Origin: Willaertia magna
Lineage: Eukaryota > Heterolobosea > Eutetramitea > Acrasida > Naegleriidae
Assembly (NCBI GenBank): GCA_902984215.1
Contig: CADWAF010000540.1
Coordinates: forward strand, 1 to 16,900
DNA: 16,900 nt
Direction: 5' to 3'
Positions 1-8,753 of this stretch are shown here, piece after piece (position 1 is the first letter of the stretch; every line of letters begins with the position of its first letter). The translations under genes were made by a program, and so were the position numbers. Below the pieces are notes generated by a model, which was not told the DNA's origin, did not search any database, and worked only from the letters and a program-made list of their open reading frames with translations.

Positions 1-2398
1 TAAAAAATATTCTTCCTCATCTTCGTTGCAATCACCTAGAGTTTCTATTGCTTGAGATAATTCAACTTTAGAAATTTCTTTCTTTTCTAAAATGGTAAAA
101 AACTTTTCATAGTCGTGATATTTGGCATGCTTTTTCTTTTTTTCTAACTCGTACAACCACTCATCATGATCCACTTTTGAATGGCACACAAGTTGACCAA
201 TGGATATAACTTCTTCGTTTAGTATAATCCTGTCTAATGGACGTACAATGTAATCATTCGTTAAAGATCCAACGTACATGTTGGTCATATCTACAACAAC
301 GTCTGCCCTTAAAGCTCCAGATAGCTTCAAAAGTGTTTCACATTTGTCAATTAATTTACCAAATAAACAAAACATTCTGAAATTCTTTGTACCTATGTTT
401 CCTAAATACACTTCATCGTGGGCAATTACTTGGTGCACAACCAATGGCGTAATATTTTCAGAGGATAATAAATGATTTATACTATCAAGTTGTTTTTTTA
501 CCTTTAAGGCAGCCTCTAACGCTTTTGCTTTCATTTTCTCACTAGAGCCTGGCCAAGATAACAACAATTTGTTATATCTTTCAATTGAAATTTGAGCATT
601 TAATTGTTTGGAAATAGTTGAGAAAGTTGGATAAATTCTTGAAAATACTTTCATGATATCAGCTGAATTATTGTAATGGTCAACATCAAAATTAACTAAA
701 CTAATATACAAACAGGTACATTCTTTCCAATGTAAACCAATTTGTAACTTATTCAAAGCATTTTGTTTTTTTCCAGATGAAAACTTGGACAAACCTACTT
801 CAGAAAACGAATGGGATCCATCTGTGTGCGTGTTGGATCTAAAGGAATCACTATCTCGCACACTCTCTTTCAATCCTAATAAACGCTTGTCCTTAACTTC
901 TATATCATCATTTTCTTCAACTAATAAACTTGTTTTAATTAAATGCTCTGGCAAGAAACTTCTCCACTCTTTTAATAACGCCACCATCTGGAATAAGCTT
1001 AAATAAATTTCATCTACTTCTGAAATGATAGATCTATGTGCTGTAATATCATCTAAACTCATCTCTTCAATCCTCTTAAAGTCTTTACTTAACACCACAA
1101 AAGGATGTGACACTAACAAAGCTATAAAGACCCCCAATATAACTACAAGCAATGTAGTTCCAAGTAAAACACCAACAGAAATATACGTAATTCTATTAGA
1201 AGATGCTAAAATATCATTTTCATTAAAAATAAAGTATAATTGCCAACCCAATTGATCAAAATCAAAATTAAATTTCCTAACAAAATAATTTACTCCCTTT
1301 CCATTGGATACAGTTATTAAATCATTTGTTGAAGTTAAATTTAACGAAGAATATTTGTCAATAACAATCCCTATTCCATTTGGTATTGTTTGATTTCTCA
1401 TACTCACCCTATTCCTATCTAAGGCAACAGGAATGTTTGTTCCAACAATCAAACCATTAGATTCAGCTAATAAAATATAAGATTCTACTCCTTCAATAAC
1501 AGATGCTTTCGATAACATCTTCTGTACATCAGACAATAAATAATTTCCTTTTGCTAATCCAATTTTTTCACGATTTCCAGTTGTATTGTAAATCATCTTT
1601 GAATAATAAATATTTAATTCACCTGTACCAATATTCATATAAGGTTGACCCCAAACATAATCTGTTTTTATATTAATTGAAGATTGATACCAATCTCTAA
1701 TTCTAACATTATAGTTTGATAAATATAACATTTTGTCTGAAGCTAATTTACCATTACGGACAAGCCAATAATATAAATTCTTTTCATTTGGGCCCTTTCT
1801 GAAATAACCCAATTCTTGAGCTCCCGTTGTAGTATTTGTATAATAAAAACATCCAATATAAACATGATTAATAATATCTCCTTCACCTAACCCAATGTTA
1901 ATATTGGTATTACTAAAACTCATAATTGAGGGATACAATTCTTCAAAACCATTATCTAAGTTAATTACACCTCTTTCATATCCCATCTTCACCATTTCAG
2001 CCTGGATTTTTATTCTCAACATAAAATCGGACAATTTTGAGGAAATTCTGAGATTTTCTTGATTCATAAAGGAATTAACGTTTTGTCGGGAACTTTCTAT
2101 GGACGTAGTTAAACCAACTATAAAAATAACTATAGCCGCAATAATAGATTGTATAAAGATGATTAAAATAAATATTAACCGGATAGATAGTAATGTTTTA
2201 AGAATTACATTCCTTTTTCTCTATGGTTGTTGTTAAGGCAAAGGCATTAAGGCTAAATTAGATACTTACCCCTAGCAATTTAAACAGTATAGAGTCTTTG
2301 GATGCTTCCTCACTATTTATACTTTGCTCCGAGAAGTCTTCCTTATCAGTTTCTCTAATTTCGTTAATAGTTTCAGGAAATATTTTCTTTGTCATCAT
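1..2398 (-). CDS. dCache-HAMP receptor with degenerate class III cyclase domain (3' end beyond window)
   Basis: Exon 1 is 2270-2398, exon 2 runs from 2220 to the window edge, and the frame stays open for 783 residues. I chose the double ATG at 2398, because the reading frame extends further upstream without another ATG. Residues 58-80 and 389-413 are membrane helices. Between them lies a roughly 300-residue outer domain with dCache signatures (RDWY at 218-221, then WGQPY ending at 237). A HAMP-like linker follows, then a class III nucleotidyl cyclase fold recognisable from HDEVYLGNIGTKN at 644-656. The catalytic positions are replaced: LYISLVNF (547-554) has no metal-binding Asp, LLLSWPG has replaced the usual GD loop near 595-601, and FGKLID (663-668) has replaced the GDxVN stretch. 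It therefore looks like a receptor with a pseudo-cyclase output domain. Cache-cyclase receptors are, to my knowledge, a large family in Naegleria-type amoebae. Domain identities are by eye; loss of activity is inference. Confidence 0.78.
2221..2269 (-). other. 49-nt phase-0 intron of the receptor gene
   Basis: On the minus strand it begins GTAAGT and ends ACCATAG, with a CTTAAC branch-like motif near the 3' end. Splicing joins LLG to RKRN in phase 0 and gives a continuous 783-codon frame to the window edge; without it the frame stops four codons later. Confidence 0.85.
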
Positions 2399-2604
2399 TA
2401 CTTGTATTTTTTCTTTTGATGTGAAGAACCTCCACACCCCAAAGAGCAAAAGAAAGAAGTTGAATGAACGAAAATGGTAAAGCGAAGGGAATCTTGTTTC
2501 TTAATAAATTTACTCCCATATTTAACTTGAGACATTATTATGAAAAAAAACTGAATCTGTTAAGTTCAATAAGTAAGCTAATGTGTTATTTACAATTATT
2601 AATT

Positions 2605-5600
2605 CTACTCTTGGGAAAGCAAGTTACATATTTTATCAAACTCAGGATGTGTGGCAATGTATTTACGTGTTTCTGTCTCGAATAAGTTCAATAGCTCATC
2701 ATCTGCCTCATCAATATTTTTCTCATAAAAACCACCAGGATTTAATCTAAAATATTCACACAATGATTTTCCATCCTTGAAAAATTCCATTTGAGACATA
2801 ACCATTTTATGAATCTTTTCACTACTTAATTGCAAGCTGACCACAGAAAGTAAAGTGTTGATTGTTTGAGAAAGCCCCTTTAAGGCGCTCTTGATCTTTC
2901 CTTGTTTCTTCTTTTTTCCAGTTTCACCATTTAATGCAACTGAATCCTTGTCATCACCTGTTTCTTCTTTTGCAGATTTACCACCAGTACCCAATGAAAC
3001 AAAAACAAATTTATCATGACCTGGCCAAATTTGCTTTACTTCACACAAAGCAACACTGGAAGGATCTTTGAAAGGTAAGGCACAAATTAAAAAATAATAC
3101 TTACTGTTAGCAACTAAGGCTCCATCAACAAAATCAACATCTCCTATACGCTTACATTTAAAATACATTGGAGCAGCCGAGGTGGCTAAAATTGCATCCA
3201 TAGCAGTGATACCAGAGGAAGTCTTTGTTCCTTTATAGAACGATGGGTGTGACTTATGTTGAGCGTTTTCTTCTAATGACTCATATTCAAAAGGATCAGA
3301 ATAAGTTCTGAATGCAAAAGGCAAAGGTTCATCTACTTCTTCGTTAGGGTTGTGAGATTTGGACATTGTGGAACAGACAAAAGTTAAAGGCTTTTTAGTA
3401 TGTAATGCATTTAAATCTGCGTCACCGTAAGCGTTGACAATAGTTCTTTCTATGTATCCTGCGTCGTACCAACTTTTTCCTTTTAAAACTTTAACAGTTT
3501 TAGCAAATGTCTTATTTCTGTTTGTCTTCAAGTCAAATACTGTCCTACCAATATCCAAGTACATTTCTTTAGCTTTTTTCATTGAAAATCCTTTTAGAAT
3601 TAACATTGCAACGATTCCTCCAGTGGAGGTTCCAGCAACAAAATCGAATATCTCTGCTACGCTCTTTCCAACTTTCTCTTCAATGGCTAATAATTGTTCA
3701 ATTAAAACCAATCCTTTCATTCCACCACCATCTAATGTCAATACTTTTACGGTTTTTCCTTTTGATTCCTGTCTAATCTTTGAAAAATCAGTTCTCCACC
3801 TATCCCCTATTTTAACATAAAATGGTTCTCTTGGAATTGATGGTGGTACTTCGTCATCTTTAATCACAACATTAAATATTCTTCTTCTTCTTTCTTTTCT
3901 TTCCAAAGCGTGCTCCTTTAAAAAGGTTGGTTCTTCAAAGTGGAATTTAGTTCCTTCTTTGTGTAAATACTTTACCCTTACTTTAATAGGATCATATGAC
4001 TCTTGAATATATTTCTCTATCCAGAATCTTCTATCTAAAGCTTTAAGTAATAAATAATCAAATTTATATTCTTCTGTAAACTTTGGGCATTGTTGAAAAA
4101 GTGTTTCTACAAGGTTCAACAATTTGTTGTGACTGCCAAGTAATTGTTTTTGATTAGTTTTTCTATATTTCTTTGCAATCAAATCTTTAGGTACATAATA
4201 TAAAAATTCTTCATCCCTCATTCTTTCCTCTTCATTCAATAAGGCTAAAAAGTCAAATGGACATAAAACCTTATTCATAACCTTTTCTTCTTCTAAAATG
4301 TCATGCTCCTCAGTCTTTACAGAAGTGGTAGAGTCATTTAGATTAATTTCATTTTCTTTTGATTCTTTTGGTTCTTTTAATGATTTTGCTTCCTTTTCTT
4401 TTTCCTTCTCTTTCTCCTTCTCTTTTTCTTTCTCTCTTTCTTCTTCCTTCTCTTTCTCTTTTTCAGCCTTTTCTCTTCTCTTTTTAACATCTTCTGCCCA
4501 TTTTCTATATAATCGATACAATGTTTTTGGTAAATGATTTTTACTTTTAATTTTCTTTCCTGCTAATTTTTCAATTACTTTTCTAGCAAATGAAAAAGAA
4601 TGATAATTATCATATGAATATGTATGTTTTGTATTATATTCATTAATAACTTGACAAACGTTATCAATTACTTTTGATACGGTATGTTCTCCTATATTGA
4701 ACGGTATGGAAAGGTTTGATTTTCCATCAATTTCTCTTTCATAAATTACATGGACCATAGAATCTTCTAACCAAACATAAATTCTATTAAAGATTTTTAC
4801 TCCAAACTTAAAGTAATCTATATCTCTAATCCACAAATCAGAAGCAACTTTAATTTGTTCATATTTTTGAAATATAGCGTCAATATCAAAGAATATTAAT
4901 TCCGCAGTAACATTAGTTTTAACATCTTCATTTCCAGATGCAAAAGAAGAAAATATATTTAAACTTCTTACTCTTCTATGAGTACCAGTATTCTTTGTTT
5001 TTACTGCACTTGGGGAATGGATTGCTTTGATCATTTCTAGGCTAGAAGCACTTCCACTTCTTCTAATTGTATTTGTTGTTGTAGGAAAGGCGTCTTCAAT
5101 ATTGACAACATTTGGCGGACAAGAAACTGGAGTAGTATCTGTTGATGTAGTTGATGCTAAGCTCAATTCCGAAGAAACATTTGGTAAACTTTGAAATTCG
5201 GAAATAGTCTTCTTTTCTTGACCTATATCAATAACATTTACTTGATCATTAAAATTAACAGAAGATACTGTTGTTGTTGTAGAAGGAGTAACTAATAATC
5301 CATCATCTCCACTACTAGTAACACTTGAAAGAAAATCAGTACTACCTGAATAATTCATTGTCGTTGTTGGAGTTTCCTCCTCTTTCAGCCTTGTTGGTGT
5401 TAGACCCTCTTCTTCTTTATTTTGACTAAGGGAGTTTTGAGACATATTTTCTGTTAAAATTGTATTATTAGACAATGCCGCTGTTGTTGTTGTGAAAGTC
5501 GTAGTAGTAGACGTTGTTGTCGTAGGAGTCTTTACGGTTGTTGTTGTTATTTGAGAATAAAGTTCTTCCTTTGTTTGGTCGCGGCTAGTATTACCGTTAT

Positions 5601-6210
5601 TTTTAGATTTTGTAGTTTGTTTTCGTTTTAATTGTTGTTGTTTTGGCGCCACAATTCCAAAATTATTTTCTTCTTCCTCTTCTTCTTTCATTAATTCATA
5701 AAGTTCTTCTTCTGAAGTAAGTGCAAAATAGAAATTTCTAAAAGCGTTTTGTTCTGAAGAAATTAAAAGTTTTTTAGGAACAAATAGTTTTGTTGATAGA
5801 TCTTGAATGTATTGTGAAGGTAATTGATTTGCGAATTGTACAATATTTTCGTCACTTTTCTTTTCAGTATTTCTGTATGTGTGAAAGAAAATTGGTGAAT
5901 TTGCAATTTTTGTTTGAATAAATTGAAGGCTGTCAATATCTCTCTGTAACGTTTTACTTTTTTTTTCATTATTAGTATTATTTGTATTATTATTGTTATT
6001 GATATTATAATTATTTGGACTATTATTATGATTATTATCACTATTATTGTTGTTAACAATAGTATTAACAGGAACTGTACTAGTACTAGTTACAGGATTA
6101 TTTTGTTCTTGTCCTTCTATAACTCCTTGTTCTTCCTTGTTATTGTTATTGTGACTAATAGAAGGAGTACTAATGGACTCTGTGACGGTATTGCTATTAT
6201 CCACTAGCAT
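2605..6210 (-). CDS. Patatin-like phospholipase with long low-complexity N-terminus
   Basis: The C-terminal third is a patatin domain: oxyanion motif DGGGMKG starting at D827, nucleophile elbow GTSTG with Ser862, and the dyad Asp1029 in VDGAL. These three motifs define the Ser-Asp acyl hydrolases (patatin, iPLA2, PNPLA) that cleave fatty acyl chains from phospholipids or other acyl lipids. The uninterrupted frame is 1201 codons, but 3066-3104 is an intron, so the mature protein should be 1188 residues; removal gives the family-typical ANNPSS after the dyad Asp. Residues 1-320 are rich in Asn and Thr, 583-608 is a Lys/Glu run, and about 655-800 is an ordered, charged region that I do not recognise. 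There is no clear signal peptide or membrane helix, so it is probably cytosolic or peripheral. The start is the ATG at 6210; the next gene on the same strand begins about 200 nt downstream of its stop. Substrate unknown. Confidence 0.9.
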   Translation of the reverse strand: MLVDNSNTVTESISTPSISHNNNNKEEQGVIEGQEQNNPVTSTSTVPVNTIVNNNNSDNNHNNSPNNYNINNNNNTNNTNNEKKSKTLQRDIDSLQFIQTKIANSPIFFHTYRNTEKKSDENIVQFANQLPSQYIQDLSTKLFVPKKLLISSEQNAFRNFYFALTSEEELYELMKEEEEEENNFGIVAPKQQQLKRKQTTKSKNNGNTSRDQTKEELYSQITTTTVKTPTTTTSTTTTFTTTTAALSNNTILTENMSQNSLSQNKEEEGLTPTRLKEEETPTTTMNYSGSTDFLSSVTSSGDDGLLVTPSTTTTVSSVNFNDQVNVIDIGQEKKTISEFQSLPNVSSELSLASTTSTDTTPVSCPPNVVNIEDAFPTTTNTIRRSGSASSLEMIKAIHSPSAVKTKNTGTHRRVRSLNIFSSFASGNEDVKTNVTAELIFFDIDAIFQKYEQIKVASDLWIRDIDYFKFGVKIFNRIYVWLEDSMVHVIYEREIDGKSNLSIPFNIGEHTVSKVIDNVCQVINEYNTKHTYSYDNYHSFSFARKVIEKLAGKKIKSKNHLPKTLYRLYRKWAEDVKKRREKAEKEKEKEEEREKEKEKEKEKEKEKEAKSLKEPKESKENEINLNDSTTSVKTEEHDILEEEKVMNKVLCPFDFLALLNEEERMRDEEFLYYVPKDLIAKKYRKTNQKQLLGSHNKLLNLVETLFQQCPKFTEEYKFDYLLLKALDRRFWIEKYIQESYDPIKVRVKYLHKEGTKFHFEEPTFLKEHALERKERRRRIFNVVIKDDEVPPSIPREPFYVKIGDRWRTDFSKIRQESKGKTVKVLTLDGGGMKGLVLIEQLLAIEEKVGKSVAEIFDFVAGTSTGGIVAMLILKGFSMKKAKEMYLDIGRTVFDLKTNRNKTFAKTVKVLKGKSWYDAGYIERTIVNAYGDADLNALHTKKPLTFVCSTMSKSHNPNEEVDEPLPFAFRTYSDPFEYESLEENAQHKSHPSFYKGTKTSSGITAMDAILATSAAPMYFKCKRIGDVDFVDGALVANSKYYFLICALPFKDPSSVALCEVKQIWPGHDKFVFVSLGTGGKSAKEETGDDKDSVALNGETGKKKKQGKIKSALKGLSQTINTLLSVVSLQLSSEKIHKMVMSQMEFFKDGKSLCEYFRLNPGGFYEKNIDEADDELLNLFETETRKYIATHPEFDKICNLLSQE
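3066..3104 (-). other. 39-nt frame-preserving intron in the patatin gene
   Basis: It begins GTAAGT and ends TTTCAAAG on the minus strand. Its length is 13 codons and it contains no stop, so it reads as SKYYFLICALPFK inside a conserved motif. Removing it restores A-N-N-P at the position where patatins have the same four residues. CCTTAC near the 3' end could be the branch site. Confidence 0.9.
4389..4464 (+). repeat. 76-nt pure polypyrimidine/polypurine tract
   Basis: The plus strand holds only C and T for 76 bases; the coding (minus) strand is correspondingly all purine and encodes alternating Lys and Glu in the patatin protein (about residues 583-608). Such tracts are slippage-prone and can form triplex structures. 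Confidence 0.9.
5482..5549 (-). repeat. ACN-rich run coding for threonine
   Basis: Imperfect ACN codons encode several blocks of four threonines broken by V, K, S, P and F residues in the patatin N-terminus. Mixed codons (ACA, ACG, ACT) suggest an older tract rather than a fresh triplet expansion. Confidence 0.75.
5968..6056 (-). repeat. AAT/AAC-rich run coding for asparagine
   Basis: Imperfect AAT/AAC codons encode an asparagine-rich stretch interrupted by S, D, H, P, Y, I and T near the patatin N-terminus. The same sequence creates a spurious isoleucine-rich frame in another register of the same strand. Confidence 0.8.
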
Positions 6211-6252
6211 AATATTGGTAAGAGGATAAAAAGAGTTTTGGTTTGATTTTTT

Positions 6253-6822
6253 TTATTTTTGCGAATAATTTTTGTTACTATGTTTGTTTTGTTTTGATTT
6301 TTTGTGTAGCTCTCTATTTTTCTTATCTTCTTCTTTATATTTTTGTTCTTGTTCTTCACTTAGTTTGTAAACAGTAATTTCAATGTCACTATCTTTAAAT
6401 AAATTAAATATTATTTCTTTTACTTTATCCCATATTAAACCATCTATTCCACATCCTATTCTGGGCATTGACAACTTTTTGACATTATGTTTTAACATGT
6501 GTTCTTTCATACTCGTCACACTAGATGTAAATTGTTCATAAGTAGGTTTGTGGAAATATCTTGATTTTGTAACTAAATAATAAATATATCTATTTTCTTC
6601 TTGAATAAATAGATAACACATTTCTCCAGGTTTTGCACCTTGTTGTTTTAATTCATCTACTCTTTTAAAAGTGTTTTTGAAAGGAACGGCAATACCAGCA
6701 CTCATACTTAAATCTTCACTTACACAGTGGCAAAGTGAATCTTTAGATTCAAATAAATTACCAATAATTTCATTCATTTTGAATTTATTGTTTGTTTCTT
6801 CAACGGTATCTGTATTTAACAT
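6253..6822 (-). CDS. OARD1: TARG1-type macro domain: ADP-ribosyl-glutamate hydrolase / O-acyl-ADP-ribose deacylase
   Basis: The 189-residue protein is almost wholly one macro domain (about 16-155) that matches the TARG1/OARD1 subfamily: CHCVSEDLSMSAGIAVPFK at 31-49, YIYYLVTK at 79-86, HKPTYE at 91-96 and LSMPRIGCGID at 117-127. The two residues known to be catalytic in human TARG1, a Lys in the HKPTYE motif and an Asp in the GCGxD motif, are present as K92 and D127, so activity is expected. Enzymes of this group remove ADP-ribose from glutamate and aspartate side chains and deacylate O-acyl-ADP-ribose. The ATG at 6822 is used; Met16 is a possible alternative and would drop only a non-conserved leader. 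Residues 156-189 are a Lys/Glu-rich tail that could aid nuclear localisation or nucleic-acid contact (inference). A GTAAGT inside the conserved HCVSED codons is coding, not a splice site. Confidence 0.93.
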   Translation of the reverse strand: MLNTDTVEETNNKFKMNEIIGNLFESKDSLCHCVSEDLSMSAGIAVPFKNTFKRVDELKQQGAKPGEMCYLFIQEENRYIYYLVTKSRYFHKPTYEQFTSSVTSMKEHMLKHNVKKLSMPRIGCGIDGLIWDKVKEIIFNLFKDSDIEITVYKLSEEQEQKYKEEDKKNRELHKKSKQNKHSNKNYSQK

Positions 6823-6859
6823 TTTTTTTAAATAATTGTTAATCTCAATCTTCTCGGTT

Positions 6860-6876
6860 ACAATAAATATTATTGT
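6860..6876. promoter_or_regulatory. Inverted repeat upstream of OARD1
   Basis: ACAATAA and TTATTGT flank a 3-nt ATA loop, 38-54 nt upstream of the OARD1 start codon. It is the only perfect inverted repeat I noticed in the 135-nt spacer. A role in transcription is a guess, because such AT-rich repeats arise easily by chance. Confidence 0.25.
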
Positions 6877-6957
6877 CGAGCTAGTGCAATTTTAATATTA
6901 CATAATTTATTTGTTTGAAATTTAAAGGACAATACTTTAAAGATTTTACCTAGAGAA

Positions 6958-8748
6958 TTAAATGTTCTTAATTATATTTCTTATTCTTTCTGCATTACTA
7001 ACTTTTCTATTATTTAATTCATTTAATGCTTCTGAACCAAGCTCTTCACGCAAAAGTACAGCATCATCAATAAGAGCTTGTTCAAAGTCATCTATTCTAT
7101 AAGAATGTTTGACAAGACCCATAAGCTCTGTAAAATTATCATGATTGACGTCATAGTACATTGGCCGTGTTTCAATTAAACCATTTCCATTAATTTTATA
7201 AGGATTTTGATCTTCAATTAAGGTTTTCTTTTTCTTAGATTTGTTTAACATTTGTGTTAAAGTCAATTGTGATTCATCCTTCTCTTCTTTCTTTCCTCCT
7301 CTTAAATGTTCAAGTAATTCTTCATCAGAGGCTCCCCTAGTTGACCAATCTACACCAGAAAAGACATTACTATTAGATTGTGTCTGATATTCAGTTGGAT
7401 AAATAGCTCTACCCACTTTATAAACATGTTCTAATTCTTCTTGTAGTGTTTCTTGACAATCCATATTTTCAATGTGCCTTGTAAGAAGTGGCATTTCTAA
7501 AAACTCAGATTGACAATCCCATAAACAATTTTCTTTATATTCATTAAGGTTCTTATTATTCTTAATTGGTGGATAAATATATAAATTCTTTTTGTCAAGA
7601 GTAGAACTACAATTCACATTGCTAAAAGCTTCATAAGAATTTATAGTAAGTGAATTCATATAATCATCACCAACAAATCCAGCTCTTCTCATTTTGTTTT
7701 CTAAATAGTTAGAAGATGCCTTAGTTCTTCTGTAGCTTTTAGCTTGAATTTGAGCTATTAAATATTCATTTCTAGATGGACGTTTTGGATGTTTAGGTTT
7801 AAAGTTCTTTCTCTTCTTAATAGGATCTTGTCCTTCGAGTCTAACGAGACGATAACGATAAACATTTGCCCCAAATCCACCACTCTTTAACTTTTGTGGT
7901 TCTTTCCAATAATCTGTAACCCAATATAAACCATCATATCTGTAACCTTCTTTAGGTGCATATTCAGAATCTAAATGGTGACCTCTTACTAAACGTATTG
8001 GTATTTTCCTTTCAACACTTAACGTTAAGCTTGTATTGTAAATATTTAAAATCTGATCAGAGGTATCAGTACCTCCTTGTCCAGTATATATAAATATATC
8101 ACCATAATCTTCATCATAATATCCACCCATAGCCATAGCCACAATAGAATCACAAGGTGTTGTAAAATTACCACTTATACCTTGTTGAACTGGAGTATGT
8201 GTCTTAGCTTTTGAACAATCTAACCTAGTTCTATAAAGTGAAAATAATTTATCTCTGTGACCATAAAACCTATTTCCAATCTTTTTACCTTGATAAACAG
8301 GTCCTTTTTCAACCCATTCTTTCCAATCTCCCATATTTTCTCTATCTTTATCTGTTATTGTTGGACATCTTCTATTTTCCATTTCTTTCATTTCTCTAAC
8401 AATTTCAACTTGTAATTTATCTTCATAATTTTTTAATTTTCTATCCAACCAATAGTATTTATTAAAGTTTTTATATCTTCCTCTTTTTCCGATATGAAAA
8501 ACATTAACTTGAACAATTTCTGTAGGTTTCTTAGGGATAATTTGTATCATATTAGTTTCCGGTAATACTTTGATATCAACTTCACTTCTTTTACATTTAG
8601 AACCTACTTTATTTAAAGAATTATAAGAAGCATGATATAAATTACTATCATTCTCATCTTCTTCAAAAGAATGAGTTACTTCTAAATGTTGAATGTGAAT
8701 TTCAGTTTCTTCTTGTTGTTGTTCTTTAACTTCATTACCTTCAGTCAA
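6958..8748 (-). CDS. SRA-YDG domain protein (candidate methylcytosine/DNA-binding protein); 5' end uncertain
   Basis: Residues about 150-310 (numbered from 8748) form an SRA-YDG domain: SIVAMAMGGYYDEDYGDIF at 201-219, YTGQGGTD at 221-228, IRLVRGH at 251-257 and the signature RYDGLYWV at 270-277, ending YRLVRLEGQ at 299-307. SRA domains in UHRF1 and SUVH proteins bind hemimethylated or methylated DNA by flipping the modified base; the Tyr/Asp residues that line that pocket appear to be present, though this was aligned by eye. I see no RING, PHD, Tudor, SET or HNH region. Residues 310-596 are charged and unfamiliar, with Lys-rich patches near 312-323 and 505-510. The frame opens at 8757 without an ATG: 8748 is TTG, and the first ATG is at 8550. 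The intervening 66 codons look coding (stop-free, acidic, mixed base use), so a non-AUG start, an unseen 5' exon or a sequence error is likely. Confidence 0.85.
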   Translation of the reverse strand: MTEGNEVKEQQQEETEIHIQHLEVTHSFEEDENDSNLYHASYNSLNKVGSKCKRSEVDIKVLPETNMIQIIPKKPTEIVQVNVFHIGKRGRYKNFNKYYWLDRKLKNYEDKLQVEIVREMKEMENRRCPTITDKDRENMGDWKEWVEKGPVYQGKKIGNRFYGHRDKLFSLYRTRLDCSKAKTHTPVQQGISGNFTTPCDSIVAMAMGGYYDEDYGDIFIYTGQGGTDTSDQILNIYNTSLTLSVERKIPIRLVRGHHLDSEYAPKEGYRYDGLYWVTDYWKEPQKLKSGGFGANVYRYRLVRLEGQDPIKKRKNFKPKHPKRPSRNEYLIAQIQAKSYRRTKASSNYLENKMRRAGFVGDDYMNSLTINSYEAFSNVNCSSTLDKKNLYIYPPIKNNKNLNEYKENCLWDCQSEFLEMPLLTRHIENMDCQETLQEELEHVYKVGRAIYPTEYQTQSNSNVFSGVDWSTRGASDEELLEHLRGGKKEEKDESQLTLTQMLNKSKKKKTLIEDQNPYKINGNGLIETRPMYYDVNHDNFTELMGLVKHSYRIDDFEQALIDDAVLLREELGSEALNELNNRKVSNAERIRNIIKNI

Positions 8749-8753
8749 AAAAA

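Noticed and set aside
278..1255. Plus-strand open frames of 65-76 codons opposite the receptor gene
   Set aside because: They are antisense to a continuous 740-codon exon with recognisable domains and show no family features.
3434..3820. 128-codon plus-strand frame opposite the patatin catalytic region
   Set aside because: Antisense of the DGGG and GTSTG motifs; its composition mirrors the codons of the real gene.
5763..6059. Isoleucine-rich minus-strand frame that looks like a membrane peptide
   Set aside because: A register shift of the AAT/AAC repeat that encodes asparagine in the patatin protein.
6716..6724. GTAAGT on the minus strand inside OARD1 as a splice donor
   Set aside because: It encodes the conserved HCVSED residues of the TARG1 family, and removing sequence there would destroy the domain.
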